From contig JAEESF010000006.1 of assembly GCA_016286205.1 (NCBI GenBank), positions 82,758 to 146,757 on the forward strand: a stretch of DNA of 64,000 nucleotides, read 5' to 3'. The notes beneath the pieces were generated by a model, which saw only the letters and a list, made by a program, of their open reading frames with translations, had not been told where the DNA came from and did not search any database. A program made the translations under genes and the position numbers. This DNA comes from Colicola sp016286205. GTDB lineage: Bacteria > Bacteroidota > Bacteroidia > Bacteroidales > Paludibacteraceae. Of this stretch, positions 1 to 9,508 are shown one piece after another (the stretch's first letter is position 1; every line of letters begins with the position of its first letter).

Positions 1-460
1 AATGGCGATATTGTTCAATGGCATCGATATCATGCGTCAAATAAATATGACTAAATCCGGGCGAAGGAAGAGGCAAATCCAATTGCTTCAGCAGCAATCG
101 GGCGTATTCGTCCAAGCGCGGTATTTGCAAACGGCTTTTTTGTGCTAAGAAAGAGAAACGCGCAGCAAAACGGCCATGCTCATCGCGTTGATTGTTCATC
201 AGTTCTTCTGCACGAGAAGTGAAGAAGAATGTAGCATATACGATGTCCGTGCGGATAATAGCTTTCCCTTTTGCGGGTTGCTCCACTTCCGGCTTCTTCA
301 GTTCAGGCAAAATCAAATCTTTGCCTAGATGACCATTGGGTATAATGATCACATCATGTGTTTTCAATGCATGTTCATCTGCCGTGTATGCCACACGTTT
401 GGCCGCTTCGGCATCTCCGTAGCAAAGCCATGTGATGATATAATCAATTATCTCATTCAT
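1..460 (-). CDS. Polysaccharide deacetylase-like protein, N-terminal part (cut by window edge)
   Basis: The visible part is the first 153 residues, starting MNEIIDYIIT at 460. The start ATG lies inside the last codons of the upstream ABC-F gene (8 bp overlap), and an in-frame TGA just upstream fixes this start. The end of the visible part, YLTHDIDAIEQYRH, matches the T-H-D-x-D metal-site motif of Bacteroidota NodB-type deacetylases that carry a DUF7033-like N-terminal region. The catalytic barrel lies outside the window. It is the last visible gene of a run that includes two polysaccharide-biosynthesis genes, which suggests a role in cell-surface glycan modification. The family call is from the motif and context only. 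Confidence 0.6.
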   Translation of the reverse strand, partial: MNEIIDYIITWLCYGDAEAAKRVAYTADEHALKTHDVIIIPNGHLGKDLILPELKKPEVEQPAKGKAIIRTDIVYATFFFTSRAEELMNNQRDEHGRFAARFSFLAQKSRLQIPRLDEYARLLLKQLDLPLPSPGFSHIYLTHDIDAIEQYRH

Positions 461-2264
461 CGCTCAAAATCTCCCATTCGTAGAGTTTTTGTTCTATCTG
501 GTGTTTGACGTTTTCGTATTTCTGAAACATCTCCGCCGTCTGATTTTCTGTCACGGCGAGTAGTTGCTCTATTTCCGCTTGTTGCTGTTCCAGTTGTGCG
601 ATGGCTTCTTCCGTTTCGGCTATTTGTTTCTCTTTTTTTCTCTTCGCAGCATTCTCGGCTTTTTGTGCCGCATAATCCAGTTTCGCTTCGGTTATCTCTC
701 GTGATTGTCTCGATAAAGTCTCGTCTTTGTCTCGTTCACTCTTTGGATTTTTGCGCTCCAATTCTTGTAGGTTGTCAATCTTTTTAGCTCGCAAGAAATC
801 GTAAATGCCACCTAGATGTTCTTTCACTCTTCCTCCGCCAAACTCATAGACTTTGCTTACTAGTCCATTCAGGAAATCACGGTCGTGGCTCACACAAATC
901 AATGTGCCGTTGAAATCCTTCAGTGCAGCTTTGAGCACATCTTTCGATTGCATGTCCAGATGGTTAGTCGGCTCATCGAGAATCAGTAGGTTGCATGGTT
1001 CGAGCAGCAAACGAATCATCGCTAATCGGCTTCTTTCTCCTCCGGATAAGACTTTCACTTTCTTGTCGCTCGCTTCTCCTCCGAACATGAAAGCGCCAAG
1101 TATGTCGCGGATTTTGGTGCGAATATCTCCGACTGCTACATAATCGATAGTCTCAAATACGGTCAGATTCTCGTCCAATAGAGCCGCCTGGTTTTGCGCG
1201 AAATAGCCAATCTTGACATTATGACCAATCTTGAGCGTGCCTAGATAATCCAGTTGGCCCATGATACATTTGACCAGTGTGGTTTTTCCTTCTCCGTTTT
1301 TGCCGACAAACGCCACTTTTTCGCCACGACGGATAGTAAATGTCACATCGTGAAAAACATTGTGCTCGCCGAAATCTTTGCGTAGATCTTCCACTATCAG
1401 CGGGAAATCTCCGCTACGCGGAGCTGGCGGAAAACGCAGATTCAGTCGACTGGTATCTTCTAGATCCACTTCTAGTCGTTCCAGTTTTTCCAACTGCTTG
1501 ATGCGGCTTTGCACTTGTACGGCTTTTGTGGCCTTATACCTAAAGCGCTCAATAAACTCTTCGGTGTCTTGAATCATCTTCTGTTGATTCTGGTAGGCGC
1601 GCACTTGTTGCTCATGACGCTCTTTTCGCAGTTCGACAAATTGGCTGTAATTGACGTTATAATCATATATGCGGCCCAGTGTTATTTCGATGGTCCGATT
1701 GCATACGTTGTCGATAAAAGCTCGGTCGTGGCTGACCAACAAAACTGCACTTTGGCTCGTCTTGAGAAAATCTTCCAGCCATTGGATGGATTCAATGTCC
1801 AAATGGTTGGTCGGTTCGTCCAATAGCAACAAATCCGGATGCTGTAGCAAAATCTTTGCCAACTCAATACGCATTCTCCATCCTCCGGAAAATTCGCTAC
1901 ATGGCCTATCGAAGTCTTTTCGCTCAAATCCAAGACCGATTATCGTTCGGTCCATCTCCGCAACACGTCTGGCTTGTTCCTCTTCCGGTACATCCGCAAA
2001 AACAGTCATCACCTCGTCTCGCAATGTGCGGCCATCCTTATGCAGCATTACCTGTGGCAAATAACCAATCGTCATGTCCGCATCGCGCGCGATACGACCA
2101 CTTGTCGGCGTATATTCGCCCGCAATGAGTCGTAGTAACGTAGTTTTGCCCGCGCCGTTCTTGCCGACCAGAGCAATCCGCTCCTTGCGGTTGATGAGCA
2201 GCGTGATGTCGTCGAGCACTGGGCGTGACGCAAACTCCATACTAAGATGGTCAATGGTTAGCAT
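453..2264 (-). CDS. ABC-F family ATPase (ribosome-associated, tandem ATP-binding cassettes)
   Basis: This 603-residue protein has two ATP-binding cassettes and no membrane segments, which defines the ABC-F class of translation factors and antibiotic-resistance proteins. Cassette 1 has Walker A GKNGAGKTT (about residue 35), signature SGGWRMR and Walker B LLLLDEPTNHLD. Cassette 2 has Walker A GKNGEGKTT, signature LSGGERSRLA and LLILDEPTNHLD. The charged linker between them (about residues 205-265) is the ribosome-contacting arm. The last 80 or so residues are a Lys/Glu-rich coiled coil, as in Uup/YdiF-type members. It overlaps the upstream glycosyltransferase gene by 14 bp, so the two are likely co-transcribed. 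Whether it is a housekeeping factor or a protection protein cannot be told from sequence. Confidence 0.92.
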   Translation of the reverse strand: MLTIDHLSMEFASRPVLDDITLLINRKERIALVGKNGAGKTTLLRLIAGEYTPTSGRIARDADMTIGYLPQVMLHKDGRTLRDEVMTVFADVPEEEQARRVAEMDRTIIGLGFERKDFDRPCSEFSGGWRMRIELAKILLQHPDLLLLDEPTNHLDIESIQWLEDFLKTSQSAVLLVSHDRAFIDNVCNRTIEITLGRIYDYNVNYSQFVELRKERHEQQVRAYQNQQKMIQDTEEFIERFRYKATKAVQVQSRIKQLEKLERLEVDLEDTSRLNLRFPPAPRSGDFPLIVEDLRKDFGEHNVFHDVTFTIRRGEKVAFVGKNGEGKTTLVKCIMGQLDYLGTLKIGHNVKIGYFAQNQAALLDENLTVFETIDYVAVGDIRTKIRDILGAFMFGGEASDKKVKVLSGGERSRLAMIRLLLEPCNLLILDEPTNHLDMQSKDVLKAALKDFNGTLICVSHDRDFLNGLVSKVYEFGGGRVKEHLGGIYDFLRAKKIDNLQELERKNPKSERDKDETLSRQSREITEAKLDYAAQKAENAAKRKKEKQIAETEEAIAQLEQQQAEIEQLLAVTENQTAEMFQKYENVKHQIEQKLYEWEILSDE

Positions 2265-3336
2265 TCTTGCCGTAGAGTTTATGGTTGATAACGCGCCAAA
2301 GTATTAGGGTGAGCATTGTTGCAAACGCAAAATCAGTTATCAGCAATACCCAACAATTCCAGTTACGTCCTAAGATAGCCAAGCCAATGCAGAGCAAACT
2401 AACAGAGAGCAAAACGCACGTTGTCTGTATATGATTGAGTCCTGTTTTTAGCAGCAAATGGTGAATATGGTTTTTGTCCGGTTGGAATGGCGAACGATGC
2501 TGCTTGATACGCGTTAGGCTGACACGAATCGTATCAAACAAAGGCACAGTTAGTACGCAGATAGCGACAACCGGAGCCGCATCCATGTGGAAAATCTCCG
2601 GAACTTCGTGGTAAGCATTTATCTCGCAGAATCGGAAGACAAATGCTGTTAATAGATAGCCCAAGAGCAAACTGCCTGAGTCGCCCATAAATATCTTCTC
2701 TTTGTGCCCAAATACGTTGTAGATGAAGAACACGGCTAACGCGCCAATCATACAAATGGCCAAAATAGCCCAACTGCGTTCGTTTACCAAACTAAAATAG
2801 ATGGCGAAAAACAGGCAATACAATATCCCCAAGCCACTTGCTAGTCCGTCTATTCCGTCAATTAGGTTGATGGCGTTGATGATAGCTATCAGCACAAATA
2901 GTGAAATCAGGTAACTCGGTATAACACCAATCTCTCCAATGCCGAAAATGCCATGCAAATGGGTGATACGCAAGTCTGCAAAACCTATCAAGGCCAGTCC
3001 TGCCAATGTCTCTCCAAACAATTTGGCTGTTGGAGTCAAAATCAGTACGTCATCGATAAAACCTACTGCCATAATCGCGAAGATGCCAATCAGGAAGAAC
3101 TGATTCTGATTCATCTGATTGAACTCAAATAACATATAAGTTAGCATGAAACTGAAGTAGATATTCAGTCCTCCGATATTTGGCACATCGCCTTCGTGGC
3201 TCATACGCTTATTGGGACGTACGACAAATCCTTTGGTTTTGGCGATGCGAATCACCAAAGGCATGCCAATCAGTCCTAGCACAAAGCTGACGATACCGAT
3301 TAGATAGGCGTGTTGTATGAAAAACGATTGTATCAT
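2251..3336 (-). CDS. WecA/MraY-like undecaprenyl-phosphate sugar-1-phosphate transferase
   Basis: This 361-residue, highly hydrophobic protein moves a sugar-1-phosphate from a UDP-sugar to undecaprenyl phosphate, the first membrane step of O-antigen, capsule or enterobacterial-common-antigen-like synthesis. Family signatures are the DD pair in FIDDVLILTPTAKL (about residue 95), the NLIDGIDGLASG loop, FMGDSGSLLLGY, and the C-terminal KNHIHHLLL histidine motif of WecA-type rather than MraY-type enzymes. About ten membrane segments are visible. It overlaps the sugar-nucleotide dehydratase gene upstream by 4 bp, and that enzyme would supply a modified UDP-sugar. The exact sugar is unknown. Confidence 0.9.
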   Translation of the reverse strand: MIQSFFIQHAYLIGIVSFVLGLIGMPLVIRIAKTKGFVVRPNKRMSHEGDVPNIGGLNIYFSFMLTYMLFEFNQMNQNQFFLIGIFAIMAVGFIDDVLILTPTAKLFGETLAGLALIGFADLRITHLHGIFGIGEIGVIPSYLISLFVLIAIINAINLIDGIDGLASGLGILYCLFFAIYFSLVNERSWAILAICMIGALAVFFIYNVFGHKEKIFMGDSGSLLLGYLLTAFVFRFCEINAYHEVPEIFHMDAAPVVAICVLTVPLFDTIRVSLTRIKQHRSPFQPDKNHIHHLLLKTGLNHIQTTCVLLSVSLLCIGLAILGRNWNCWVLLITDFAFATMLTLILWRVINHKLYGKNANH

Positions 3337-5285
3337 TGTTGGTCTAATTGCTCGTAAATAGAATTCTTACTGATATATTCGGGTACTAATTTCTTCATCT
3401 GGCGAACAGTAGTGAAAGTCTTGTTCTGTTTGCTTATATCAATCAGTTGATCTACTTGGGCGCTGACTTGGTCAAAGTCAAACTCTCTAACTCGAGCAAT
3501 CATAATCTTAGGATTGTCTGTCGGCAGAGTTGTCTCTTTCTGATTAAGCAATTCTTCGTATAGTTTCTCTCCCGGTCGCAGACCTGTGAAGACAATAGGT
3601 ATATCTTTTTCCGGTGTATAACCTGCCAAGCGAATCATATTGCGTGCCAAGTCCAAAATCTTAACCGGTTGCCCCATATCGAAGACAAAGATTTCTCCTC
3701 CTTGTCCTAAAGTACTGGCTTCCATCACCAAGCAACATGCTTCAGGAATAGTCATGAAGTAGCGAATAATATCCGGATGAGTTACTGTTACAGGTCCGCC
3801 TGCTGCAATCTGCTTCTGGAAATACGGAATCACAGAACCATTGCTGCCCAACACATTTCCAAATCGCGTAGTGATGAATTTGGTGCAGCTCGAATTCTCT
3901 TTTTGCAAGTATTTGAAGAGCGATTGTACGTAAATCTCTGCAATACGCTTGCTAGCTCCCATGATATTGGTTGGATTTACGGCTTTATCTGTGGAAATCA
4001 TGACAAAGCGCTCTGCTTTGTATTTCACAGCCATATCCGCCATGTTTTTGGTACCAAGCACATTGGCTTGAACTGCTTCGTTAGGATGATTCTCCATAAG
4101 CGGAACATGCTTGTATGCCGCGGCGTGATACACTACATCCGGACGCATCTCATTGAATATCTGCTCAATACGCTCACGATTGCGGATATCAGCTATAACA
4201 GGAATAAAGCGTGCTTCGGGGAAACGATTGTGGAGATCCAGTGTCAAATCATGCAAAGGCGATTCTGCCATTTCCAGTAGAATCGTAACTTGTGGCTTGT
4301 AGCGTTGAATTTGTCTAACCAGTTCGCTACCAATACTTCCTGCTGCGCCACTAACCAAAACAACTTTGTTCTGGATGATTTGACGAACATTCTCAGTATT
4401 AATCTCAATCTTCGGACGTTCTAGCAAGTCTTCAATGCGAATAGAGTCGATACGACCAATACGTTGCGCATCAATATCGTCTGTATTGTCAAATTGTGTG
4501 AAATACGGCGTTGTGAGGATGCGAATATTGTGGTCGATGAATATTTGCAAATCCTTTGCGGGATTGATATTCTGCATCTTCAGTGGTGAAACGATGACAT
4601 GTTTGATGCCTCTCGTTTCCATCCAATCGAATAGCCGCTCGTTCAGTTGACGCACTTTTAGTCCCGCTAAATCATATCCCGAGCGTTGGTCTGCATCGCA
4701 AATAAATCCTACTGGTCGATACGGCATATTTCCTGCCGAACGTAGCATCTTGGCAATGGCTATTCCTGCCGATTGTGTGCCGTAAATCATCACTCGTGGG
4801 CTACCATTACTCTGTTGTAGTGTTTCGCCGATGGTTTTTACTCCTACGCGAAGACAGAACATAAGTACGAACGCCACGAAAGCATAAATCATCAAGACAG
4901 TATTCAAAATCGGATGCTGACCTGTTATTTTTTGGAAGATAAAATTAACGATGAGTAGCAGTCCACTGGTAACTAAAGTCGACAATAATACCTTAATCGT
5001 GTCAATAAAAGTGGAGTAGCGCAGAATGCCCGAATAGGTGTGAAAAGCCCAGCAAGCTAATGTCTGAACAGCAATCACAATCAGATACTGATAGCTTAGG
5101 AACAATACGCTTTGACCTATTTCTCCATAACCGAACGTACCACTTCCAATCCACACACTCAGCCAGAAAGCAATTGTACATAGCAGTATGTCCAATAACA
5201 ATACACCCCATCGTGGCAAATAATGAATAGCCGGCAGATGAGAGAAAATATCCGAATTAATCAATTCTTTAATGTTGTGTTTCAT
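3333..5285 (-). CDS. Membrane-anchored nucleoside-diphosphate-sugar dehydratase/epimerase (CapD/WbpM type)
   Basis: This 650-residue protein has four N-terminal membrane helices (to about residue 145), a first Rossmann-like CoA-binding-type region (about 150-290), and then a catalytic short-chain dehydrogenase domain. The NAD(P)-binding motif is VSGAAGSIGSEL (about 312), followed by VYHAAAYKHVPLMENHP and ISTDKAVNPTNIMGASKR. This is the altered catalytic triad region of the WbpM/CapD/FlaA1 class, which are 4,6-dehydratases or 4,6-dehydratase/5-epimerases acting on UDP-GlcNAc-type sugars. It ends with GLRPGEKLYEELL. Its coupling to a WecA-like transferase points to surface polysaccharide synthesis. 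The gene starts only 2 bp after uvrA, so it appears to be in the same transcript. Confidence 0.9.
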   Translation of the reverse strand: MKHNIKELINSDIFSHLPAIHYLPRWGVLLLDILLCTIAFWLSVWIGSGTFGYGEIGQSVLFLSYQYLIVIAVQTLACWAFHTYSGILRYSTFIDTIKVLLSTLVTSGLLLIVNFIFQKITGQHPILNTVLMIYAFVAFVLMFCLRVGVKTIGETLQQSNGSPRVMIYGTQSAGIAIAKMLRSAGNMPYRPVGFICDADQRSGYDLAGLKVRQLNERLFDWMETRGIKHVIVSPLKMQNINPAKDLQIFIDHNIRILTTPYFTQFDNTDDIDAQRIGRIDSIRIEDLLERPKIEINTENVRQIIQNKVVLVSGAAGSIGSELVRQIQRYKPQVTILLEMAESPLHDLTLDLHNRFPEARFIPVIADIRNRERIEQIFNEMRPDVVYHAAAYKHVPLMENHPNEAVQANVLGTKNMADMAVKYKAERFVMISTDKAVNPTNIMGASKRIAEIYVQSLFKYLQKENSSCTKFITTRFGNVLGSNGSVIPYFQKQIAAGGPVTVTHPDIIRYFMTIPEACCLVMEASTLGQGGEIFVFDMGQPVKILDLARNMIRLAGYTPEKDIPIVFTGLRPGEKLYEELLNQKETTLPTDNPKIMIARVREFDFDQVSAQVDQLIDISKQNKTFTTVRQMKKLVPEYISKNSIYEQLDQQ

Positions 5286-5287
5286 AT

Positions 5288-8011
5288 CTATTCTAATAAT
5301 CGGGCAATATATTTGCCTGTATAACTTTCTTTACATTTTGCTATCTGTTCCGGAGTTCCTTCACACACTATGTTTCCTCCTTCATTTCCACCTTCAGGAC
5401 CAAGGTCAATTACATGATCTGCAGCCAGTATCACAGCGGGATTATGTTCTATGATGATGACCGTGTGTCCTTTGCTGATCAGTCTGTTTAGTGCTGTTAG
5501 TAGCACATCGATATCTTTGTGATGTAGGCCTGTCGTTGGTTCGTCAAAAACGAAGATGGTGGGTTGTCCTTCTTCTTGAGCCAAGAACGAAGCCAATTTC
5601 ACGCGCTGACTTTCTCCTCCGGATAGCGTACTGCTACTCTGGCCCAATTGTATGTAGCCGATTCCTACATCTTGCAGAGGTTTGAGTCGTTTTATAATCT
5701 TTGTGCAGTTCGGATCCTCCGAGAAAAATTCAACGGCTTGATTCACAGTCATGCAAAGCACATCATAGATGGATTTGCCACGATAGTGAACATCCAGTAT
5801 GTCTTGTTTGAATCGTCGTCCGTGGCATTGCTCGCACTCGAGTGTCAAGTCTGCCATAAACTGCATCTCTATCGTAATCGAACCTTCTCCTTGACATTGC
5901 TCGCATCTTCCGCCCGGCGTATTGAACGAGAAATGTGCAGGTGTGAGACCTAATTGTTTGCTCAGTGGCTGTTCTGCGTAGAGGCGGCGAATCTCATCAT
6001 ATGCTTTCAGATAAGTAACAGGATTGCTTCGGCTACTACGACTCAGCGGATTCTGATCGACAAACTCGATATCTTTCACCAGATGCAGACTTCCGCTCAA
6101 ATGACCGAAATCGCCTGTGTGCTCAGCAAATACTCCGCCGTAATGTTTCTTTAGAGCAGGGTAGAGCACTTTGCTTACCAAACTCGATTTGCCACTTCCG
6201 CTCACTCCGGTTACCACAGTCATTACGTGTAACGGAAAACGAACAGTCAGGTCTTTCAGGTTGTTCTCACATGCACCATCTATCTGGATATAACTGTTCC
6301 ATTTGCGTCGTTGTTGCGGAACATGGTATTGGAACAAATCGTTACGCGGCTTGCCTTGATACACAATCTCTCCGCCATGTCTTCCTGCTGCAGGGCCAAT
6401 TTCGATGATATGATCGGCCGCGGCAATAATATCTTCATCGTGCTCGACTACCACAATCGTGTTACCCAGGTCGCGCAATTCTCTCAATACATGAATCAGC
6501 CGTTCTGTATCACGCGGATGCAAGCCGATAGATGGTTCATCCAGTACATAGAGCGAACCAACCAGACTGCTTCCCAGCGACTTAGCCAAACTGATGCGCT
6601 GACTCTCTCCACCGGATAAAGTGTTGCTCATTCGGTTTAGAGTGAGATAACTCAGTCCAACATCTTGCATAAATTGCAGTCGGCTTTTTATCTCGTGCAG
6701 CAACATCTCTGCTGTCTTTTGTTCTATATCATTCAGCGTGAGATGGTCGAACCATTCTGTCAGTTCGCTAATCGACATCGCGCATAACTGCTGTATGTTT
6801 TTCCCTCCAACAATCACGTATCCTGCTTCACGGCGCAGACGTGTGCCATTACATATCGGACAAATGGTTTTGCCACGATAGCGTGCCAACATCACTCTGT
6901 ACTGAATCTTGCTGTATTGTTTGTCTTCCAGTTCGCGGAAGAAAGCATGCAGACCTTTGAAGTATTCGTTTCCGGTCCAGATGACTTGCTTCTGTTCTGT
7001 AGTCAGTGCATAGAATGGAGTGTGAATCGGAAAATCAAATTTACCGGCATTGTATACCAGTGCATCGTTCCATTCGCTCATTTTCTCTCCATGCCAACAA
7101 GCAATCGCACCTTCGTAGATGGATTTTGATTTGTCTGGCACTACCAAATCTTGGTCTATACCGACAATATTTCCAAATCCTTTACACTCAGGACATGCAC
7201 CAATCGGATTATTGAAGTCGAAGAGGTGCTCACTTGGCTCGACAAACTGTATCCCGTCTGCTTCAAATCGTTCGGAGAACACTTTCTCTCGTTTGTCCAC
7301 CCATACTCGACATTCGCCTTGTCCTTCGAAGTATGCTGTTTGAACCGAATCAGCAAATCGGTTGGATGTTGCTTGCTCGTGATCTACTACAATACGATCT
7401 ACTAGCAGATACGTCTCTTTGTCTCCTATCGTTTGCCATGTGTCGGCATCTAGTCTGACCGTATCTCCGCCAACTAGCAATCGGCTGAAACCTTGACTCA
7501 ACCATATGGCCAGATGTTCTTGCAGCGTGCGTCCTTCAGGCAACACAATCGGACTCAGCAAATATAGGCGTGTTCCAATTGGCTGCGCTTCCATATATTC
7601 GACCACATCGCGAATCGTGTTGCGCCTTACTTCCTCGCCGCTCACGGGCGAATAGGTGTGCCCTACGCGCGCGAAAAGAAGTTTCAGGTAGTCGTATATT
7701 TCCGTGATGGTTCCTACTGTGGAACGCGGATTCCTGCTGCTCACTTTCTGTTGAATAGCTATCGCAGGCGGTATTCCTTCTATCTTGTCAACCTCAGGCT
7801 TTTGCATGCGGCCCATAAATTGGCGCGCATATGCGCTGAGGCTTTCTACATAGCGGCGTTGTCCTTCCGCATAAAGTGTGTCGAACGCCAGTGAACTTTT
7901 TCCACTGCCGCTAACACCGGTTACCACAACTAGTTTGTTGCGCGGTATATCTACCGTCACATGTTTTAGATTGTGCGTATCCGCTCCTTCTATGCGAATA
8001 ATATCATCCAA
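5288..8011 (-). CDS. uvrA: Excinuclease ABC subunit A (UvrA)
   Basis: This 907-residue protein is the DNA-damage-sensing ATPase of nucleotide excision repair and acts with UvrB and UvrC. It begins with the family signature GVSGSGKSSLAFDTLYAEGQ followed by RRYVESLSAYARQFMG. It contains both ABC signatures (LSGGESQRISLAKSLG, LSGGESQRVKLASFLA) and both Walker B segments (YVLDEPSIGLHPRD, FVFDEPTTGLHHKD). The C-terminal zinc module is complete (CEQC...CEQC near residues 710-740). The first zinc module seems incomplete: ACPECKGFG follows FNNPIG, but the upstream CxxC normally seen before it is replaced by FSERFEADGIQFVEPSE. It is somewhat shorter than the usual length of about 940 residues. It follows the HU-LysM gene by 6 bp. 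Confidence 0.97.
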   Translation of the reverse strand: MDDIIRIEGADTHNLKHVTVDIPRNKLVVVTGVSGSGKSSLAFDTLYAEGQRRYVESLSAYARQFMGRMQKPEVDKIEGIPPAIAIQQKVSSRNPRSTVGTITEIYDYLKLLFARVGHTYSPVSGEEVRRNTIRDVVEYMEAQPIGTRLYLLSPIVLPEGRTLQEHLAIWLSQGFSRLLVGGDTVRLDADTWQTIGDKETYLLVDRIVVDHEQATSNRFADSVQTAYFEGQGECRVWVDKREKVFSERFEADGIQFVEPSEHLFDFNNPIGACPECKGFGNIVGIDQDLVVPDKSKSIYEGAIACWHGEKMSEWNDALVYNAGKFDFPIHTPFYALTTEQKQVIWTGNEYFKGLHAFFRELEDKQYSKIQYRVMLARYRGKTICPICNGTRLRREAGYVIVGGKNIQQLCAMSISELTEWFDHLTLNDIEQKTAEMLLHEIKSRLQFMQDVGLSYLTLNRMSNTLSGGESQRISLAKSLGSSLVGSLYVLDEPSIGLHPRDTERLIHVLRELRDLGNTIVVVEHDEDIIAAADHIIEIGPAAGRHGGEIVYQGKPRNDLFQYHVPQQRRKWNSYIQIDGACENNLKDLTVRFPLHVMTVVTGVSGSGKSSLVSKVLYPALKKHYGGVFAEHTGDFGHLSGSLHLVKDIEFVDQNPLSRSSRSNPVTYLKAYDEIRRLYAEQPLSKQLGLTPAHFSFNTPGGRCEQCQGEGSITIEMQFMADLTLECEQCHGRRFKQDILDVHYRGKSIYDVLCMTVNQAVEFFSEDPNCTKIIKRLKPLQDVGIGYIQLGQSSSTLSGGESQRVKLASFLAQEEGQPTIFVFDEPTTGLHHKDIDVLLTALNRLISKGHTVIIIEHNPAVILAADHVIDLGPEGGNEGGNIVCEGTPEQIAKCKESYTGKYIARLLE

Positions 8012-8017
8012 TTCTCG

Positions 8018-9226
8018 TTATTTCCTGCAAGCTGCTTCTGCGTCTTTCCTCAGTTTCTGCAAGCGTAGATGCGAACTTTCAATCGTCGTGTCCATTTGTG
8101 CTTTGGTCAGTTTCGGCACGCGAATAGGTGTTCCTACTGTGATTTGGTTCGGATTGCTGATTCGGTCGCGATTGGCATCATATAAGTATGGCCAATAGGC
8201 TTTGCTGCCATAGTAACGCTTGCTCATCCAGGTCAGTCGACTGGCTTCGTGCATCGGCTCAATGGTAATGAGATCCTCGTAAAGCACATTTTCCGGTTCC
8301 GGAGTCGTGATTGTCTCGGTATTGTCTCGTTCACTCTTGACCGAATCTGCGGACTCTGCTTCGTTTATTTCTGCTATTCCTGTTGTGTCAGTCGCTACCG
8401 GTTTGGCAGTTTGTTCTGGTTCTACCAACTCAGTAGTAGTAGGTCGCGGTTGCAGCAACGATTCTACCCAATTGGTCAATTGGCTACGTAGGAAGAAATA
8501 AGCACCTAACAGCAACAGAATCAGGATAATCACGCAGATCAGCGTATCGCGGAAGAAATGATATTTCTTTTTCTTCTTCGGTTCTTCTGCCGTTTTCGGT
8601 TCTGCTTTCACCGGTTCTTTTACTGGCTCCGGTTTCTTTAGCGATTCCGGTATCTTAATCGGTTGCGGTTCTTTAATCGGCTCCGGTTTCTTAACAGGTT
8701 CTGGCGCTTTTACAGGCTCAGGTTCCTTTACTGGCTCTGGCTCTTTCACCGGTTCCGGTTCTACTACAACCGGTTTCGGTTTCACCTCCACTTTCTCCTT
8801 TTTCTTCTTTGGTTTCTGAGGCGATTGACCTAGATCAGCCAAAATATCTACTATCTCTTCCGCTTGCTCGCCTAGTTTCTTCAGCGGATTGACTTCTTCT
8901 GCCACCACTGGCGCTGCTTCTGCCGAAGGAACTATCCGATTGTTCTCAATCAGCTCTTTCACTCCCGCTTCTGGCGTAAATGCCAGTTTGTTGTAGCCTT
9001 CTATAGTGATGGCTTCGCCCGAAGTCACATTCACACTTTTGCGCGGAGCTACTTGTTGCAGACGAAAAGTGCCAAGACCGTTTATCTTGACTTGCTTGTC
9101 TTGCTTCAGAGCTTCCACTATCTGTGCGTTGAGTGCGTTGAGAAACGTGTTCGCGTCTTTTTCGCTCACTCCCGCGCGTTGCGCTAAGGCGCGGCGCAAT
9201 TCGGTCCAACTGAGTTTATCTGCCAT
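8018..9226 (-). CDS. HU-like DNA-binding domain fused to a transmembrane helix and a LysM domain
   Basis: Residues 1-95 form an HU/IHF fold, including the NGLGTF turn and an arm region rich in R/K. Residues about 138-215 are a Lys/Pro/Glu linker built from EPVKxP units repeated about eight times. Residues 229-247 form one membrane helix (TLICVIILILLLLGAYFFL). Residues about 322-373 resemble a LysM domain (RYYGSKAYWPYLYDANRDR, then NPNQITVGTPIRVPKL). The inferred topology puts HU in the cytoplasm and LysM in the periplasm, so the protein could link the nucleoid to peptidoglycan. It sits 3 bp after a free HU gene and may dimerise with that product. Bacteroidota membrane proteins pairing CCDC81-type HU domains with peptidoglycan-binding SPOR domains are a known parallel. 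The function is inferred. Confidence 0.85.
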   Translation of the reverse strand: MADKLSWTELRRALAQRAGVSEKDANTFLNALNAQIVEALKQDKQVKINGLGTFRLQQVAPRKSVNVTSGEAITIEGYNKLAFTPEAGVKELIENNRIVPSAEAAPVVAEEVNPLKKLGEQAEEIVDILADLGQSPQKPKKKKEKVEVKPKPVVVEPEPVKEPEPVKEPEPVKAPEPVKKPEPIKEPQPIKIPESLKKPEPVKEPVKAEPKTAEEPKKKKKYHFFRDTLICVIILILLLLGAYFFLRSQLTNWVESLLQPRPTTTELVEPEQTAKPVATDTTGIAEINEAESADSVKSERDNTETITTPEPENVLYEDLITIEPMHEASRLTWMSKRYYGSKAYWPYLYDANRDRISNPNQITVGTPIRVPKLTKAQMDTTIESSHLRLQKLRKDAEAACRK

Positions 9227-9229
9227 GTT

Positions 9230-9508
9230 TTAGATTTTTTTGAGTTCATCTTTGATGTTGGCCACTGGTCTGAATACCAGTTGCTTTTTCTTGGGAACCA
9301 CTGTCCGCTCGCCTGTGCGCGGATGCACTATGGTCCGCTCGTTACGTTCCTTGATTTCCAACGTCCCGAGACCTTGTAGTTGAATGGCTTTGCCTGCCAT
9401 CAGGTTTTCTCGCAGTATAGCATTGTTGGTGTTCAGCAGATGCTCCACGCTTTTTTTGCTCATTCCTGTGGCATTAGCCACCAGAGTGATAAAATCTTTT
9501 GTTAACAT
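9230..9508 (-). CDS. HU-family DNA-binding protein
   Basis: This is a 92-residue, single-domain HU/IHF protein starting MLTKDFITLVANATGM. It has the helical dimerisation half, the LQGLGTLEIKERNER turn and the arm motif HPRTGE, which matches the HPxTGE segment that inserts into the DNA minor groove. It therefore bends and compacts DNA. It overlaps the end of rimO by 7 bp and precedes the HU-LysM fusion by 3 bp, so both HU proteins are made from the same transcript. A heterodimer between them is plausible but not shown. Confidence 0.9.
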   Translation of the reverse strand: MLTKDFITLVANATGMSKKSVEHLLNTNNAILRENLMAGKAIQLQGLGTLEIKERNERTIVHPRTGERTVVPKKKQLVFRPVANIKDELKKI

